Source: a virus. From it: a stretch of DNA of 26,885 nt. The notes under the pieces are model-generated. The model saw only the letters and a list, made by a program, of their open reading frames with translations, was not told where the DNA came from and made no database searches. A program made the position numbers and the translations under genes. The stretch covers positions 1 to 26,885 of the IMG/VR virus record IMGVR_UViG_3300030388_001268; one strand, written 5' to 3'. Positions 17,191 through 24,583 of the stretch are shown one piece after another (the first letter of the stretch is position 1; every line of letters starts with the position of its first letter).

Positions 17191-17976
17191 ATGACACAAT
17201 CAAAAGAAGTGGCTAAAAAAGAAGAAACAGGAGTTGCTGAGTTCAACCCTGCAATGTTTGAAGCGGACGCCGGTGGTGGTCTACAGGATTTGGGGCAAGA
17301 AGATTTAGCCCTGCCGTTTCTTAAAGTTCTATCAGGTAATGACCCTGTATTGGACGTCAACGATGACGCTCGTAAAGGTGACATCTATAACACCGTCACA
17401 GGAGCCTTGTACAAGGGCAAGACGGGTATTCGAGTAATTCCATGCGCATATCAACGTAGGTTTATTCAGTGGGCTCCACGGGGCGTTGGAAGCGGTGCGC
17501 CAACGGCTATCTATGAGCCAAGTGACGCTCGTCCAAAAGTAGAGCGGTCTAAGGATGACAACAAAGATTACGTGATGGACGGTTCGGGTGAATACATCGA
17601 AGAAACGCACCAGCACTTTGTAGTTCTGCTTGCGGAAGACGGTTCGATGGAAACAGCTTTGATTGCAATGAAATCTACGCAACTTAAAAAATCGCGTAAG
17701 TGGAACAGCATCATGGCGTCACGATCAATGATGGGATCAAACGGTCCTTTCACACCACCACGCTTTGCATACATCTATGACTTGAAGACTATTGGGGAAG
17801 AAAACTCCAAAGGTTCATGGCATGGTTGGGAAATGTCAGTAGAAGGTCCAGTGTCAGACGCTCACATGTATACACGGGCAAAAGAATTTGCATCAAGCAT
17901 TACCGCAGGGGATGTTGTTGTGAAACACTCAGATGAAGAAGCATCAAGTAAAAACGATAACGATATACCGTTTTAA
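17191..17976 (+). CDS. Candidate single-stranded DNA-binding protein with DIPF tail (261 aa)
   Basis: 261 aa. The last residues are SDEEASSKNDNDIPF: an acidic, disordered tail ending Asp-Ile-Pro-Phe, the same tip (DIPF) that bacterial SSB proteins use to recruit replication partners. The body (EDLALPFLKVLSGNDPVLD, GIRVIPCAYQRRFIQWAPR, HQHFVVLLAEDGSMETALI, GPFTPPRFAYIYDL) is beta-rich with many aromatic and basic residues, as expected for an OB-like fold, but it is longer than typical SSB. Start chosen at 17191: the frame is open further upstream to 16987, but that would overlap the previous gene by about 200 bases, and 17191 follows GGTAAG directly after that gene's stop. Placed just before the primase. 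Alternative: an unrelated phage protein with a convergent tail. Confidence 0.65.
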   Translation: MTQSKEVAKKEETGVAEFNPAMFEADAGGGLQDLGQEDLALPFLKVLSGNDPVLDVNDDARKGDIYNTVTGALYKGKTGIRVIPCAYQRRFIQWAPRGVGSGAPTAIYEPSDARPKVERSKDDNKDYVMDGSGEYIEETHQHFVVLLAEDGSMETALIAMKSTQLKKSRKWNSIMASRSMMGSNGPFTPPRFAYIYDLKTIGEENSKGSWHGWEMSVEGPVSDAHMYTRAKEFASSITAGDVVVKHSDEEASSKNDNDIPF

Positions 17977-17985
17977 TTAATGTAT

Positions 17986-18014
17986 GCGGCGGGGTAATAA
18001 TGCTCCGCCGCTTT
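17986..18014 (+). terminator. Rho-independent-type terminator between SSB candidate and primase
   Basis: GCGGCGG (17986-17992) pairs with CCGCCGC (18005-18011), a 7-bp all-GC stem with a 12-base loop, followed by TTTCTTTC. It would close the two-gene operon 16608-17976 or set a lower level for the primase operon. No clear sigma70 promoter lies between it and the primase start (ribosome site GTGGGG). Confidence 0.7.
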
Positions 18015-18033
18015 CTTTCGAGTGGGGTAAATA

Positions 18034-19572
18034 ATGTCAGCAGAAAAGTTTACGGCCATCTTTGATGGTTTAAAAGAAGCCTACGGCTACTTTAGAATAG
18101 AAAATACAGGGGCAAATGGTAAGGCCAAAGGCAAAGCGGGCATATTAAGAGAACCGCGCAATGAAAAACTTTGGAGCAACCATTTATCAGGAGCCGGTGC
18201 CGGTTTAGGCATTATTCCAATTAACGAAGACAACTGTTGTAAGTGGGGTTGTATAGATATTGATCAATACCCTCTGGATCACACTATCCTCGTAGATAAA
18301 ATACGCCGTTTAAAAATACCAATGGTGGTTTGCCGCTCAAAGTCAGGCGGAGCCCATTGCTTCCTGTTCGCAAGTGAATGGACAGAAGCTAAAGATATGC
18401 AGAAGGCTCTGCAATCAATAGCCGCGGCCCTCGGATATGGCGAGAGTGAGATATTCCCAAAGCAGATTAAGCTACACCTCGACCGCGGGGATGTAGGTAA
18501 CTTTCTTAATCTACCTTATTATGACCACAAAAATGGTTTACGTTACGCATTCTTAGATGACGGCACTTCGGCAACGTTAGAAGAATTTATTGAATTGTAC
18601 GAAAAACATGTACAAACTCCAGAACAAATTGTTAAGCTTCAAGTAGTAGGTGGCGGAGAAACCGACCTACTCAAGGACGGTCCGCCCTGCCTACAGATAC
18701 TATGTAAAGCTCGCATCAGCGAAGGAGGACGAAATAATGGTCTGTTCAACATCGGTGTTTACTTACGCAAGGCGTATCCAGACAGTTGGGAGTCAGAGAT
18801 TTTACGCTTCAACATGGAGTACATATCTCCGCCACTGCCACTCTCGGAGGTAAATGTTGTTGCCAAACAAGTAGAGCGGAAAGATTACGCGTACAAATGT
18901 TCAGACGCTCCGATCAATTCGCACTGTAATAGAGACTTATGTCGGACACGTAAGTTCGGCATAGGAGCCGCGGTAGCCGGTGCTACAATCGCAAATCTCC
19001 GAAAATATAACTCTACCCCACCCGTCTGGTTTATGGATGTAAACGGCGAGCCCTTAGAAATGGACACTGACGCATTGATGAACCAGATGACATTTCAAAA
19101 AGCTTGTATGGAGCAGCTTAACTTTATGCCACGCTCTGTTGCCAAACAACAATGGGAAGCTCGGATAAGCACACTGCTTAACGAGATGAAAGATAACGAA
19201 AGTGCAATCATTGAGGTGGCTCAAGACGCTAGTATAAGCGGTCAGTTTTACGATTACTTAGAAGAGTTCTGTCGCCATTTACAGGTTGCGCAAGATAAAG
19301 AAGAAATCTTACTTCGTAAACCTTGGACTGATGAAGAGGTTAATATTACATACTTCCGCCTAAAAGATTTTGAAAACTTCTTGAAAAAGAATAAGTTCTT
19401 TGAATATAAGTCACACCGTATTGCTCAACGCCTACGGGACATTAATGGAACTAGCCTTGTTATGAAGATCAAAAGCCGTGCTGTACGCGTCTGGCAAATC
19501 CCGTCTTTTGATAATGTAGATATTGATATTGATCCGCCTGAATTTGGATCACAACAGGAGGCTCCATTCTAA
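18034..19572 (+). CDS. Archaeo-eukaryotic-type (AEP) primase with C-terminal Cys cluster
   Basis: 512 aa. Residues 73-79 (CIDIDQY) supply the hhhDxD metal-binding pair (D75, D77). SKSGGAH (102-108) matches the s-x-H motif. FPKQ (141-144) and NFLNLPYY (156-163) resemble later conserved strands of AEP primases. Residues 219-303 hold four spaced cysteines (C219 in PPCLQ, C289, C298, C303) across a helical PriCT-like region, then a KFGIG segment. These could bind zinc or an iron-sulfur cluster, as in archaeal and eukaryotic primase large subunits. The C-terminal 200 residues resemble a helical/winged domain and end acidic (DNVDIDIDPPEF). It would prime phage replication with the SSB candidate, the UvrD-like helicase and PolA nearby. 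The stop overlaps the next small gene. A TOTE-type or primase-polymerase identity is possible. Confidence 0.8.
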   Translation: MSAEKFTAIFDGLKEAYGYFRIENTGANGKAKGKAGILREPRNEKLWSNHLSGAGAGLGIIPINEDNCCKWGCIDIDQYPLDHTILVDKIRRLKIPMVVCRSKSGGAHCFLFASEWTEAKDMQKALQSIAAALGYGESEIFPKQIKLHLDRGDVGNFLNLPYYDHKNGLRYAFLDDGTSATLEEFIELYEKHVQTPEQIVKLQVVGGGETDLLKDGPPCLQILCKARISEGGRNNGLFNIGVYLRKAYPDSWESEILRFNMEYISPPLPLSEVNVVAKQVERKDYAYKCSDAPINSHCNRDLCRTRKFGIGAAVAGATIANLRKYNSTPPVWFMDVNGEPLEMDTDALMNQMTFQKACMEQLNFMPRSVAKQQWEARISTLLNEMKDNESAIIEVAQDASISGQFYDYLEEFCRHLQVAQDKEEILLRKPWTDEEVNITYFRLKDFENFLKKNKFFEYKSHRIAQRLRDINGTSLVMKIKSRAVRVWQIPSFDNVDIDIDPPEFGSQQEAPF

Positions 19573-19724
19573 TGCCAAATGTATTTAAAGCCGTGCGTAA
19601 TGCCGAAATTGTTCGACTTATTGATGAGCAAAAAGTTACCATGACAGCAATAGCTAAGTGGTTCGGAATATCCAAACAACGGGTTCAACAAATATATAAA
19701 CGCGAAAAAACTAGAAATGTTTAG
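19572..19724 (+). CDS. 50-aa helix-turn-helix protein
   Basis: A short gene starting at the end of the primase gene (ATG overlapping its TAA) and ending eight bases inside the helicase gene. The 50 residues (MPNVFKAVRNAEIVRLIDEQ... YKREKTRNV) contain a clear HTH: VTMTAIAKWFGISKQRVQQIY, with the Ala/Gly turn and SKQRVQQI recognition helix of sigma region 4-like or LuxR-type HTHs. At this size it is just the DNA-binding unit. It might be a regulator or an adaptor for the flanking primase and helicase. Tight coupling on both sides and good HTH sequence make it a likely real gene. Confidence 0.75.
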   Translation: MPNVFKAVRNAEIVRLIDEQKVTMTAIAKWFGISKQRVQQIYKREKTRNV

Positions 19725-21234
19725 GATTTTTGGCCCGCCCGGAACAGGGAAGACGACCACTCTACTAAACATGGTAGATGAAGCTTTAGCGGCGGGTACT
19801 CACCCTCACCGCATTTCTTTTCTTGCCTTTACCCGTAAAGCCGCAAACGAGGCAAAAGAACGTGCCGCCGCTCGCTTTGGTTTAGACGCAAAGAAAGACT
19901 TGGTTTATTTTCGGACCCTGCATTCACTAGCACTAACCATGACAGACATCCGCCCCGAGCAAGTAATGCAAGAGATCAACTATAGAGAACTGAGTAAAAA
20001 GATCGGTATCTCTTTAGGGGGGTCAAAGAACACTAACTTTGATGATGACGTCCCATCCATGGTATCGAGTAACGATCCTATTTTAGGATTAATTAACTTA
20101 GCTCGCCTACGAAAAATTAACTTGCGCGACCAGTATAACATTAGCAACCTTGAAGACGACTGGAACACCGTAAATTATGTGGATAAATGTTTAAGAGAAT
20201 ACAAAGAAAAACTAGGCCTGTACGATTTTACCGACATGTTAGCTCAGTTTGTGTCTGGAAAAAACACGTACTGTCCTGAATTTGATCTGTGCTTCTTAGA
20301 TGAAGCGCAGGATTTAAGTCCGCTACAATGGGATATTGCTCATATACTAGATGAAAACTCTAAACGTATGTATTGTGCAGGAGACGACGACCAAGCTATC
20401 TACCGATGGGCCGGTGCCGATGTTGATCACTTCATTAATTTGCCCGGAGGGTCTGAGACATTGTCCCAATCATACCGTGTCCCTCAAACTGTACACAAAC
20501 TGGCAGAAAATGTCGTGCGCCGCATTACACGAAGATTTCCAAAACGATACGAACCAAAAAAAGACCGAGGCAATGTGGCGCGTATCAATCATATAAGTTC
20601 TCTGGACATGGCACAAGGGTCTTGGCTAATTTTATCTCAAGCAGGTTATCAACTCCAACCAGTGGCCCGTGACTTGAAATCAAACGGTTATTTGTTTACA
20701 TACCGCGGCCACCGGTCTATCAGCGAAAAAATATCCGATGCCGTCAACGGTTGGGAACAGATGCGCAAGGGTAAAGAAATATCGGGAGAAGTGGCACGTA
20801 AGATTTACAGCTATATGTCTACGGGAAATCGTATAACACGAGGTTATAAAAAGCTCCGCGATTTAGACGACGACGAAATGGTAACGATGGACGTTTTAAT
20901 TAGCAAGCACGGATTACTTGCCGATCCTAAATTAATATGGTCCGAAGCCATGGATAAAATGCCTGAGATAGACAGGGCATACATCACGGCTATGTTGCGT
21001 CGCGGTGAAAAGTTTAATGGTATTCCCCGTATTACGGCGTCCACGATCCACGGGTCAAAGGGCGGAGAAGCCGATAACGTCGTACTGTTCACGGACCTGA
21101 GTTCCGCGGCAGATAACGATATGAGAATTAATCCCGATGATATGCACCGAGTTTTTTATGTGGGGGTAACGCGTACCCGACAGAATTTGTATATTGTTGA
21201 ACCAGAAGACGCGACAAGGAGCTATGATTTATGA
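19717..21234 (+). CDS. UvrD/Rep-like superfamily 1 DNA helicase
   Basis: 505 aa. Motifs in order: Walker A GPPGTGKTTT (6-15), Ia-like FTRKAANEAKERA (38-50), Ib-like FRTLHSLA (65-72), Walker B DEAQD (195-199), motif III GDDDQAIYRW (222-231), motif V-like TASTIHGSKGGEADNVVLF (440-458), motif VI VFYVGVTRTRQNLYIV (479-494). This is the UvrD/PcrA pattern, a 3'-5' translocase on ssDNA. The protein is shorter than host UvrD (over 700 aa) and begins almost at Walker A, so the upstream Q motif is missing. It lies between primase and PolA and may be the replicative or fork-restart helicase of this phage. The stop overlaps the next start (ATGA). Confidence 0.92.
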   Translation: MFRIFGPPGTGKTTTLLNMVDEALAAGTHPHRISFLAFTRKAANEAKERAAARFGLDAKKDLVYFRTLHSLALTMTDIRPEQVMQEINYRELSKKIGISLGGSKNTNFDDDVPSMVSSNDPILGLINLARLRKINLRDQYNISNLEDDWNTVNYVDKCLREYKEKLGLYDFTDMLAQFVSGKNTYCPEFDLCFLDEAQDLSPLQWDIAHILDENSKRMYCAGDDDQAIYRWAGADVDHFINLPGGSETLSQSYRVPQTVHKLAENVVRRITRRFPKRYEPKKDRGNVARINHISSLDMAQGSWLILSQAGYQLQPVARDLKSNGYLFTYRGHRSISEKISDAVNGWEQMRKGKEISGEVARKIYSYMSTGNRITRGYKKLRDLDDDEMVTMDVLISKHGLLADPKLIWSEAMDKMPEIDRAYITAMLRRGEKFNGIPRITASTIHGSKGGEADNVVLFTDLSSAADNDMRINPDDMHRVFYVGVTRTRQNLYIVEPEDATRSYDL

Positions 21235-21392
21235 ATTGTTGGCAATGTGGAACAGAATTAATTTGGGGCGGCGACGAAGATTGTGAAACGATAGATGACA
21301 CAACGGGTGACGATCATACGATAGTTACCAACTTATCGTGCCCTGAATGCGAAAGCTTTGTATTAGTTTATCACTCAAAGGAAAAAAAATGA
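21231..21392 (+). CDS. 53-aa zinc-finger miniprotein
   Basis: 53 aa from an ATG overlapping the helicase stop to TGA at 21390-21392. CWQC (3-6) and CPEC (37-40) are separated by an acidic stretch (GGDEDCETIDDTTGDDHT), giving a probable four-cysteine zinc site. AAGGAG lies nine bases upstream; an ATG seven bases earlier in another frame sits too close to that site and gives only 20 codons. It shares an ATGA overlap with the following gene. Function unknown; perhaps a small partner of the helicase or polymerase. Confidence 0.7.
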   Translation: MNCWQCGTELIWGGDEDCETIDDTTGDDHTIVTNLSCPECESFVLVYHSKEKK

Positions 21393-21535
21393 AAATGACA
21401 TGGGATGAATGGAAAGCGCACGAACAATCTAAACGTGCCCAAGAAAAAGACCCTAAAAGAACGGTCAAATTTGAATACGATAAAGAAAATGGTGAAATGG
21501 TTCACTGTGGCGATGTAGATCAGGTGACAAATTAA
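21389..21535 (+). CDS. 48-aa charged hypothetical protein
   Basis: 48 aa (MKMTWDEWKAHEQSKRAQEK... DVDQVTN), rich in Lys, Glu and Asp: an N-terminal helix and a short strand segment (RTVKFEYDKENGEMVHCG). The start overlaps the upstream stop (ATGA) and follows AAAGGAAA. Its stop overlaps the next start (TAATG). No motif is recognised; coupling on both sides is the main evidence that it is translated. Confidence 0.6.
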   Translation: MKMTWDEWKAHEQSKRAQEKDPKRTVKFEYDKENGEMVHCGDVDQVTN

Positions 21536-21894
21536 TGAAACGCAATGAATTATTAAATAAAGCAGAAACCTTAATTACAGGGGATCGTGCAAAAGACTAC
21601 GGTGATGCCTACGAAAATCACGGGCGTATCGCTGATGGTTGGAACATTATTATGAATGGAGCTTTAAAGAGCCACGGCTTTTTAACTCCGTCACACGTAA
21701 CCTTAATGATGGACTGGGTAAAAACCAGTAGGCTCATCGAAACAATAGACCATGAGGATTCATGGGTTGATAAGGCGGGATACACCGCTCTGGGGGCAGA
21801 GTTTATCGAAAGAGATGCTCGACCTGTAAATAAAATTATTGAGGAAATAAAAAATGGCAAATCTACAAATGGCTATGTTCGCTCCAAAGAGTGA
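21535..21894 (+). CDS. DUF6378-like phage protein (119 aa)
   Basis: 119 aa. It resembles the small phage family annotated DUF6378: LITGDRAKDYGDAYENHGRI near the N-terminus, then VTLMMDWVKTSRLIETIDH and EDSWVDKAGYTALGAEF. The conserved Asp, His and Trp residues of this pattern are present; the biochemical activity is unknown. Family members tend to sit in replication or nucleotide-metabolism modules, as here. The last 41 bases overlap the DNA polymerase start, so the two are probably coexpressed. The DUF call is from memory of the pattern, not a search. Confidence 0.7.
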   Translation: MKRNELLNKAETLITGDRAKDYGDAYENHGRIADGWNIIMNGALKSHGFLTPSHVTLMMDWVKTSRLIETIDHEDSWVDKAGYTALGAEFIERDARPVNKIIEEIKNGKSTNGYVRSKE

Positions 21895-23749
21895 ATGGAT
21901 GCCACCCCTTGAGTTACCAGACATCACAAGTGCCGCTAAGATCGCGATTGATGTTGAAACACGCGACCCGAACCTAAAAAAGAATGGTCCCGGATGGCCT
22001 ACCGGTGATGGGGAGGTTGTAGGATATGCCGTGGCAATAGACGGTTGGTCTGGTTACATACCCATTAGGCATTACGGGGGCGGCAATTTAGATGAAAAGA
22101 TTGTAAACCGTTGGCTTAAAAAGGTGTTTGAGTGTCCCGCAGATAAAATCATGCACAACGCACAATATGATCTAGGTTGGATTAAACGCATGGGCTTTAC
22201 TGTTAATGGACGCATTATTGACACAATGCTTGTAGCGTCGCTCTTAGATGAAAACCGGTTCAGTTACAGTCTGAATGCGTTGGCCTACGAACACTTGGGC
22301 AAAACCAAATCAGAAAAAGCTCTTGTTGAAGCTGCAAGAGAGTTTGGCGTCGATCCAAAAGCTGAGATGTGGAAAATGCCGGCCATGTATGTCGGGCCCT
22401 ATGCGGAAGTAGATGCTGTACTTACCTTAGAATTATGGAATTACTTTTCTACAATGTTAGGTAAAGAAGACCTTTGGAGCATAGCTAACACAGAACTCGA
22501 CCTCTTACCGTGCCTTGTTGATATGACAATGCGAGGCGTTAGAATAGACGTAAACCGCGTCGAACGAACCAAAGACATGCTTTTGAAGCGTGAAAAAAAA
22601 GTGATGAAAGAAATTGACCGTATTACAGGGTCTAGGGTTGAAATCTGGGCGGCACAATCTTTGTCTAAAGCGTTTGATAAATTAGATATAACTTATCCAA
22701 AAACAGAAAAAGGCGCTCCATCGTTCACAAAACATTTTCTAAACGAACATGCGCATCCTGTGTCTAAGTTAATTGTTGAAGCCCGTAACCTGAACAAAAC
22801 TTCAGGTACGTTTATAAACACAATTATAAAACATTGTAGAGCTGACGGACGCATACATTCTCACATAAACCAAATCCGATCAGACGATGGGGGAACAGTC
22901 AGCGGTAGAATTTCAATGTCAAACCCCAACCTACAACAAATTCCGGCCCGCGATCCAGAGCTAGGACCTATGATCCGAAGTCTATTCTTGCCGGAAGAAG
23001 GCGATCAGTGGGCGGCCATCGATTACTCGCAACAAGAACCACGCATCTTGGTTCACTACGCACATGTCTACGGCAAAACACGAGGTATTCCACTCGAAGG
23101 TGCGGCCGAGTTCGTCGAAGCATACAACACGGACCCCGCAACAGACTTCCATACAATGGTTGCGGAGATGACAAACATTCCCCGTAAGCAAGCAAAGACA
23201 ATTAATCTCGCGCTAATGTATGGTATGGGTGTAAATAAAATGGCTGAAAGCTTAGATATTACAGTAGAAGAAGCCAAAAAACTCGTCAAGCAATACCACA
23301 ACCGCGTACCTTTTGTTAAAGGTTTGATGACCGGCGTAATGAACAGACTGAACGAAAATTCTTCGGCAGGGGCTCTGCGCTCACTGGGCGGCCGTAAGTG
23401 CCGCTTTGACATGTGGGAACCCGATACGTTCGCAATGAACAAAGCCCTGCCTTACAGGGAAGCGGTGTCCACCTACGGGGCCACTACGCGTCTAAAGAGG
23501 GCTTACACATATAAAGCCCTGAACCGGTTGATCCAAGCGTCTGCCGCAGACATGACAAAAAAAGCAATGGTGGCTCTTTACCAAAAAGGAAAGCTCCCAC
23601 TTGTGCAAATTCATGACGAAATTGCTATGTCCGTAAAAAATCTTGACGAAGCTAATGAAATAGCTAGGATAATGGAGAATGTTCTTCCGTTAGAGGTCCC
23701 CAGTAAATGTGATATTGAAATGGGACCGTCTTGGGGTGAGTCCATGTAG
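21854..23749 (+). CDS. polA: DNA polymerase I (family A) with 3'-5' exonuclease domain
   Basis: 631 aa. The exonuclease domain is intact: Exo I D33-x-E35 (AIDVETRD), Exo II HNAQYD (101-106), Exo III Y183-x3-D187. The polymerase domain has motif A D390-YSQQE395, motif B RKQAKTINLALMYG (R444, K448, Tyr in MYG) and motif C HDE (587-589). The residue aligned with E. coli Phe762 is Leu452. There is no 5'-nuclease domain, as usual for phage PolA. It should be the replicative polymerase, working with the AEP primase, helicases and SSB candidate upstream. Start: GAGG about ten bases before 21854, overlapping the previous gene by 41 bases. A strong terminator follows. Confidence 0.95.
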   Translation: MANLQMAMFAPKSEWMPPLELPDITSAAKIAIDVETRDPNLKKNGPGWPTGDGEVVGYAVAIDGWSGYIPIRHYGGGNLDEKIVNRWLKKVFECPADKIMHNAQYDLGWIKRMGFTVNGRIIDTMLVASLLDENRFSYSLNALAYEHLGKTKSEKALVEAAREFGVDPKAEMWKMPAMYVGPYAEVDAVLTLELWNYFSTMLGKEDLWSIANTELDLLPCLVDMTMRGVRIDVNRVERTKDMLLKREKKVMKEIDRITGSRVEIWAAQSLSKAFDKLDITYPKTEKGAPSFTKHFLNEHAHPVSKLIVEARNLNKTSGTFINTIIKHCRADGRIHSHINQIRSDDGGTVSGRISMSNPNLQQIPARDPELGPMIRSLFLPEEGDQWAAIDYSQQEPRILVHYAHVYGKTRGIPLEGAAEFVEAYNTDPATDFHTMVAEMTNIPRKQAKTINLALMYGMGVNKMAESLDITVEEAKKLVKQYHNRVPFVKGLMTGVMNRLNENSSAGALRSLGGRKCRFDMWEPDTFAMNKALPYREAVSTYGATTRLKRAYTYKALNRLIQASAADMTKKAMVALYQKGKLPLVQIHDEIAMSVKNLDEANEIARIMENVLPLEVPSKCDIEMGPSWGESM

Positions 23750-23762
23750 TTTTTTTCTGCTC

Positions 23763-23780
23763 GACAAAGCTACGCTTGTC
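23763..23780. repeat. Imperfect hairpin, left copy of a motif flanking the ATP-grasp gene
   Basis: GACAAAGC-TAC-GCTTGTC can fold on itself (GACAA/TTGTC plus GC/GC with one bulge). The first 16 bases match 24620-24635 at 14 positions (GACAAAGC-GAG-GCTTG). The two copies lie in direct orientation on either side of the reverse-strand ATP-grasp gene. Confidence 0.45.
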
Positions 23781-23787
23781 CTACTTT

Positions 23788-23820
23788 ACCCCAACCCTTA
23801 AAAAAGGTTGGGGTTTTTTT
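23788..23820 (+). terminator. Strong terminator after DNA polymerase
   Basis: ACCCCAACC (23788-23796) pairs with GGTTGGGGT (23806-23814), a perfect 9-bp stem with a 9-base loop, followed by TTTTTT to 23820. It ends the replication operon. The T-tract touches the stop codon of the convergent ATP-grasp gene (23819-23821). On the reverse strand the stem is followed by AAAG, so it is not a good terminator in that direction. Confidence 0.9.
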
Positions 23821-24568
23821 ATTTTAACTCGGTATAAATAGCTTTTGCTAAAGCACCACCTACAACATTATTAAAAGCTGCAAACATGGGCCCGCTGTTT
23901 ATTTCTAAAAAAACATCTCCCATAAAATCCGCCGCGCAAAAAGTTAAACCTAAACCACGCGCCACGGTTCTTACCTTATTTACCATGTCTGGAGAAAAAT
24001 AATGCGACGACACTTTCGTATGGGGATCATCACGGTAATCCAACTCCGTAGTTTCTAACTTAAAACCAAAATGCTGTTCTCCTATTAAAAACAAACGTCT
24101 ATTTGTCCCCTTCATACGATGTTGGATAATACCTGTGTACAACGATTCATTACCTGACTGACAATGCAGACCCCCCGTAAGTGGTTTAACAATGCAATCG
24201 CCGTCTATAGGCCCCTTACCAATAATTGTGCGCGGTATTTTAAGACCCGCGGCTAGGGCTCGACGAAGATTAGCGGCCTTGATAGGGGTTATGTGGTCAT
24301 AGTTTCGATTATAACAGGCTATCTCTGGATTAGATTTAAGATAATTAACCATAAGATACCAATTATTATACCGTTGGTGTGTGTTTTCACTAAAAACGTT
24401 AGCTCTGCCAAAAAACCCGCTAATAGTAACAGGTTCTCCACCCTGCACAAGAATGTTTGTGTTCAAGTCCCACGTATAATCAGCCTCCTGATCCAGAAAC
24501 AAATCAAAATATGGTCGTAATGATGCAATGTTCGGGTCCTGCATCTGGCCAAAGAGAACAAAACTCAT
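23819..24568 (-). CDS. ATP-grasp ligase-like protein (249 aa)
   Basis: 249 aa. The second half has the ATP-grasp pattern: IVKPLTGG (K128 and the Gly-rich phosphate loop, 126-133), GIIQHRMKGTNRRLFLIGEQ (adenine-binding strand and hinge, 146-165), and FCAADFMGDVFLEINSGPMF, where E222-x-N224 and D214 are the expected Mg-ATP ligands. Residues 87-115 (YNRNYDHITPIKAANLRRAL... IPRTII) resemble the pre-ATP-grasp segment of RimK-like and graspetide-ligase-like enzymes. Such enzymes activate a carboxylate by phosphorylation and join it to an amine, alcohol or thiol; the substrate here is unknown. Start chosen at 24568: AGGAGGT lies six bases upstream, better than an ATG at 24592. The gene runs against all its neighbours and has its own divergent control region, like a moron. 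Confidence 0.8.
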   Translation of the reverse strand: MSFVLFGQMQDPNIASLRPYFDLFLDQEADYTWDLNTNILVQGGEPVTISGFFGRANVFSENTHQRYNNWYLMVNYLKSNPEIACYNRNYDHITPIKAANLRRALAAGLKIPRTIIGKGPIDGDCIVKPLTGGLHCQSGNESLYTGIIQHRMKGTNRRLFLIGEQHFGFKLETTELDYRDDPHTKVSSHYFSPDMVNKVRTVARGLGLTFCAADFMGDVFLEINSGPMFAAFNNVVGGALAKAIYTELK

Positions 24569-24583
24569 AAATTTACCTCCTTT

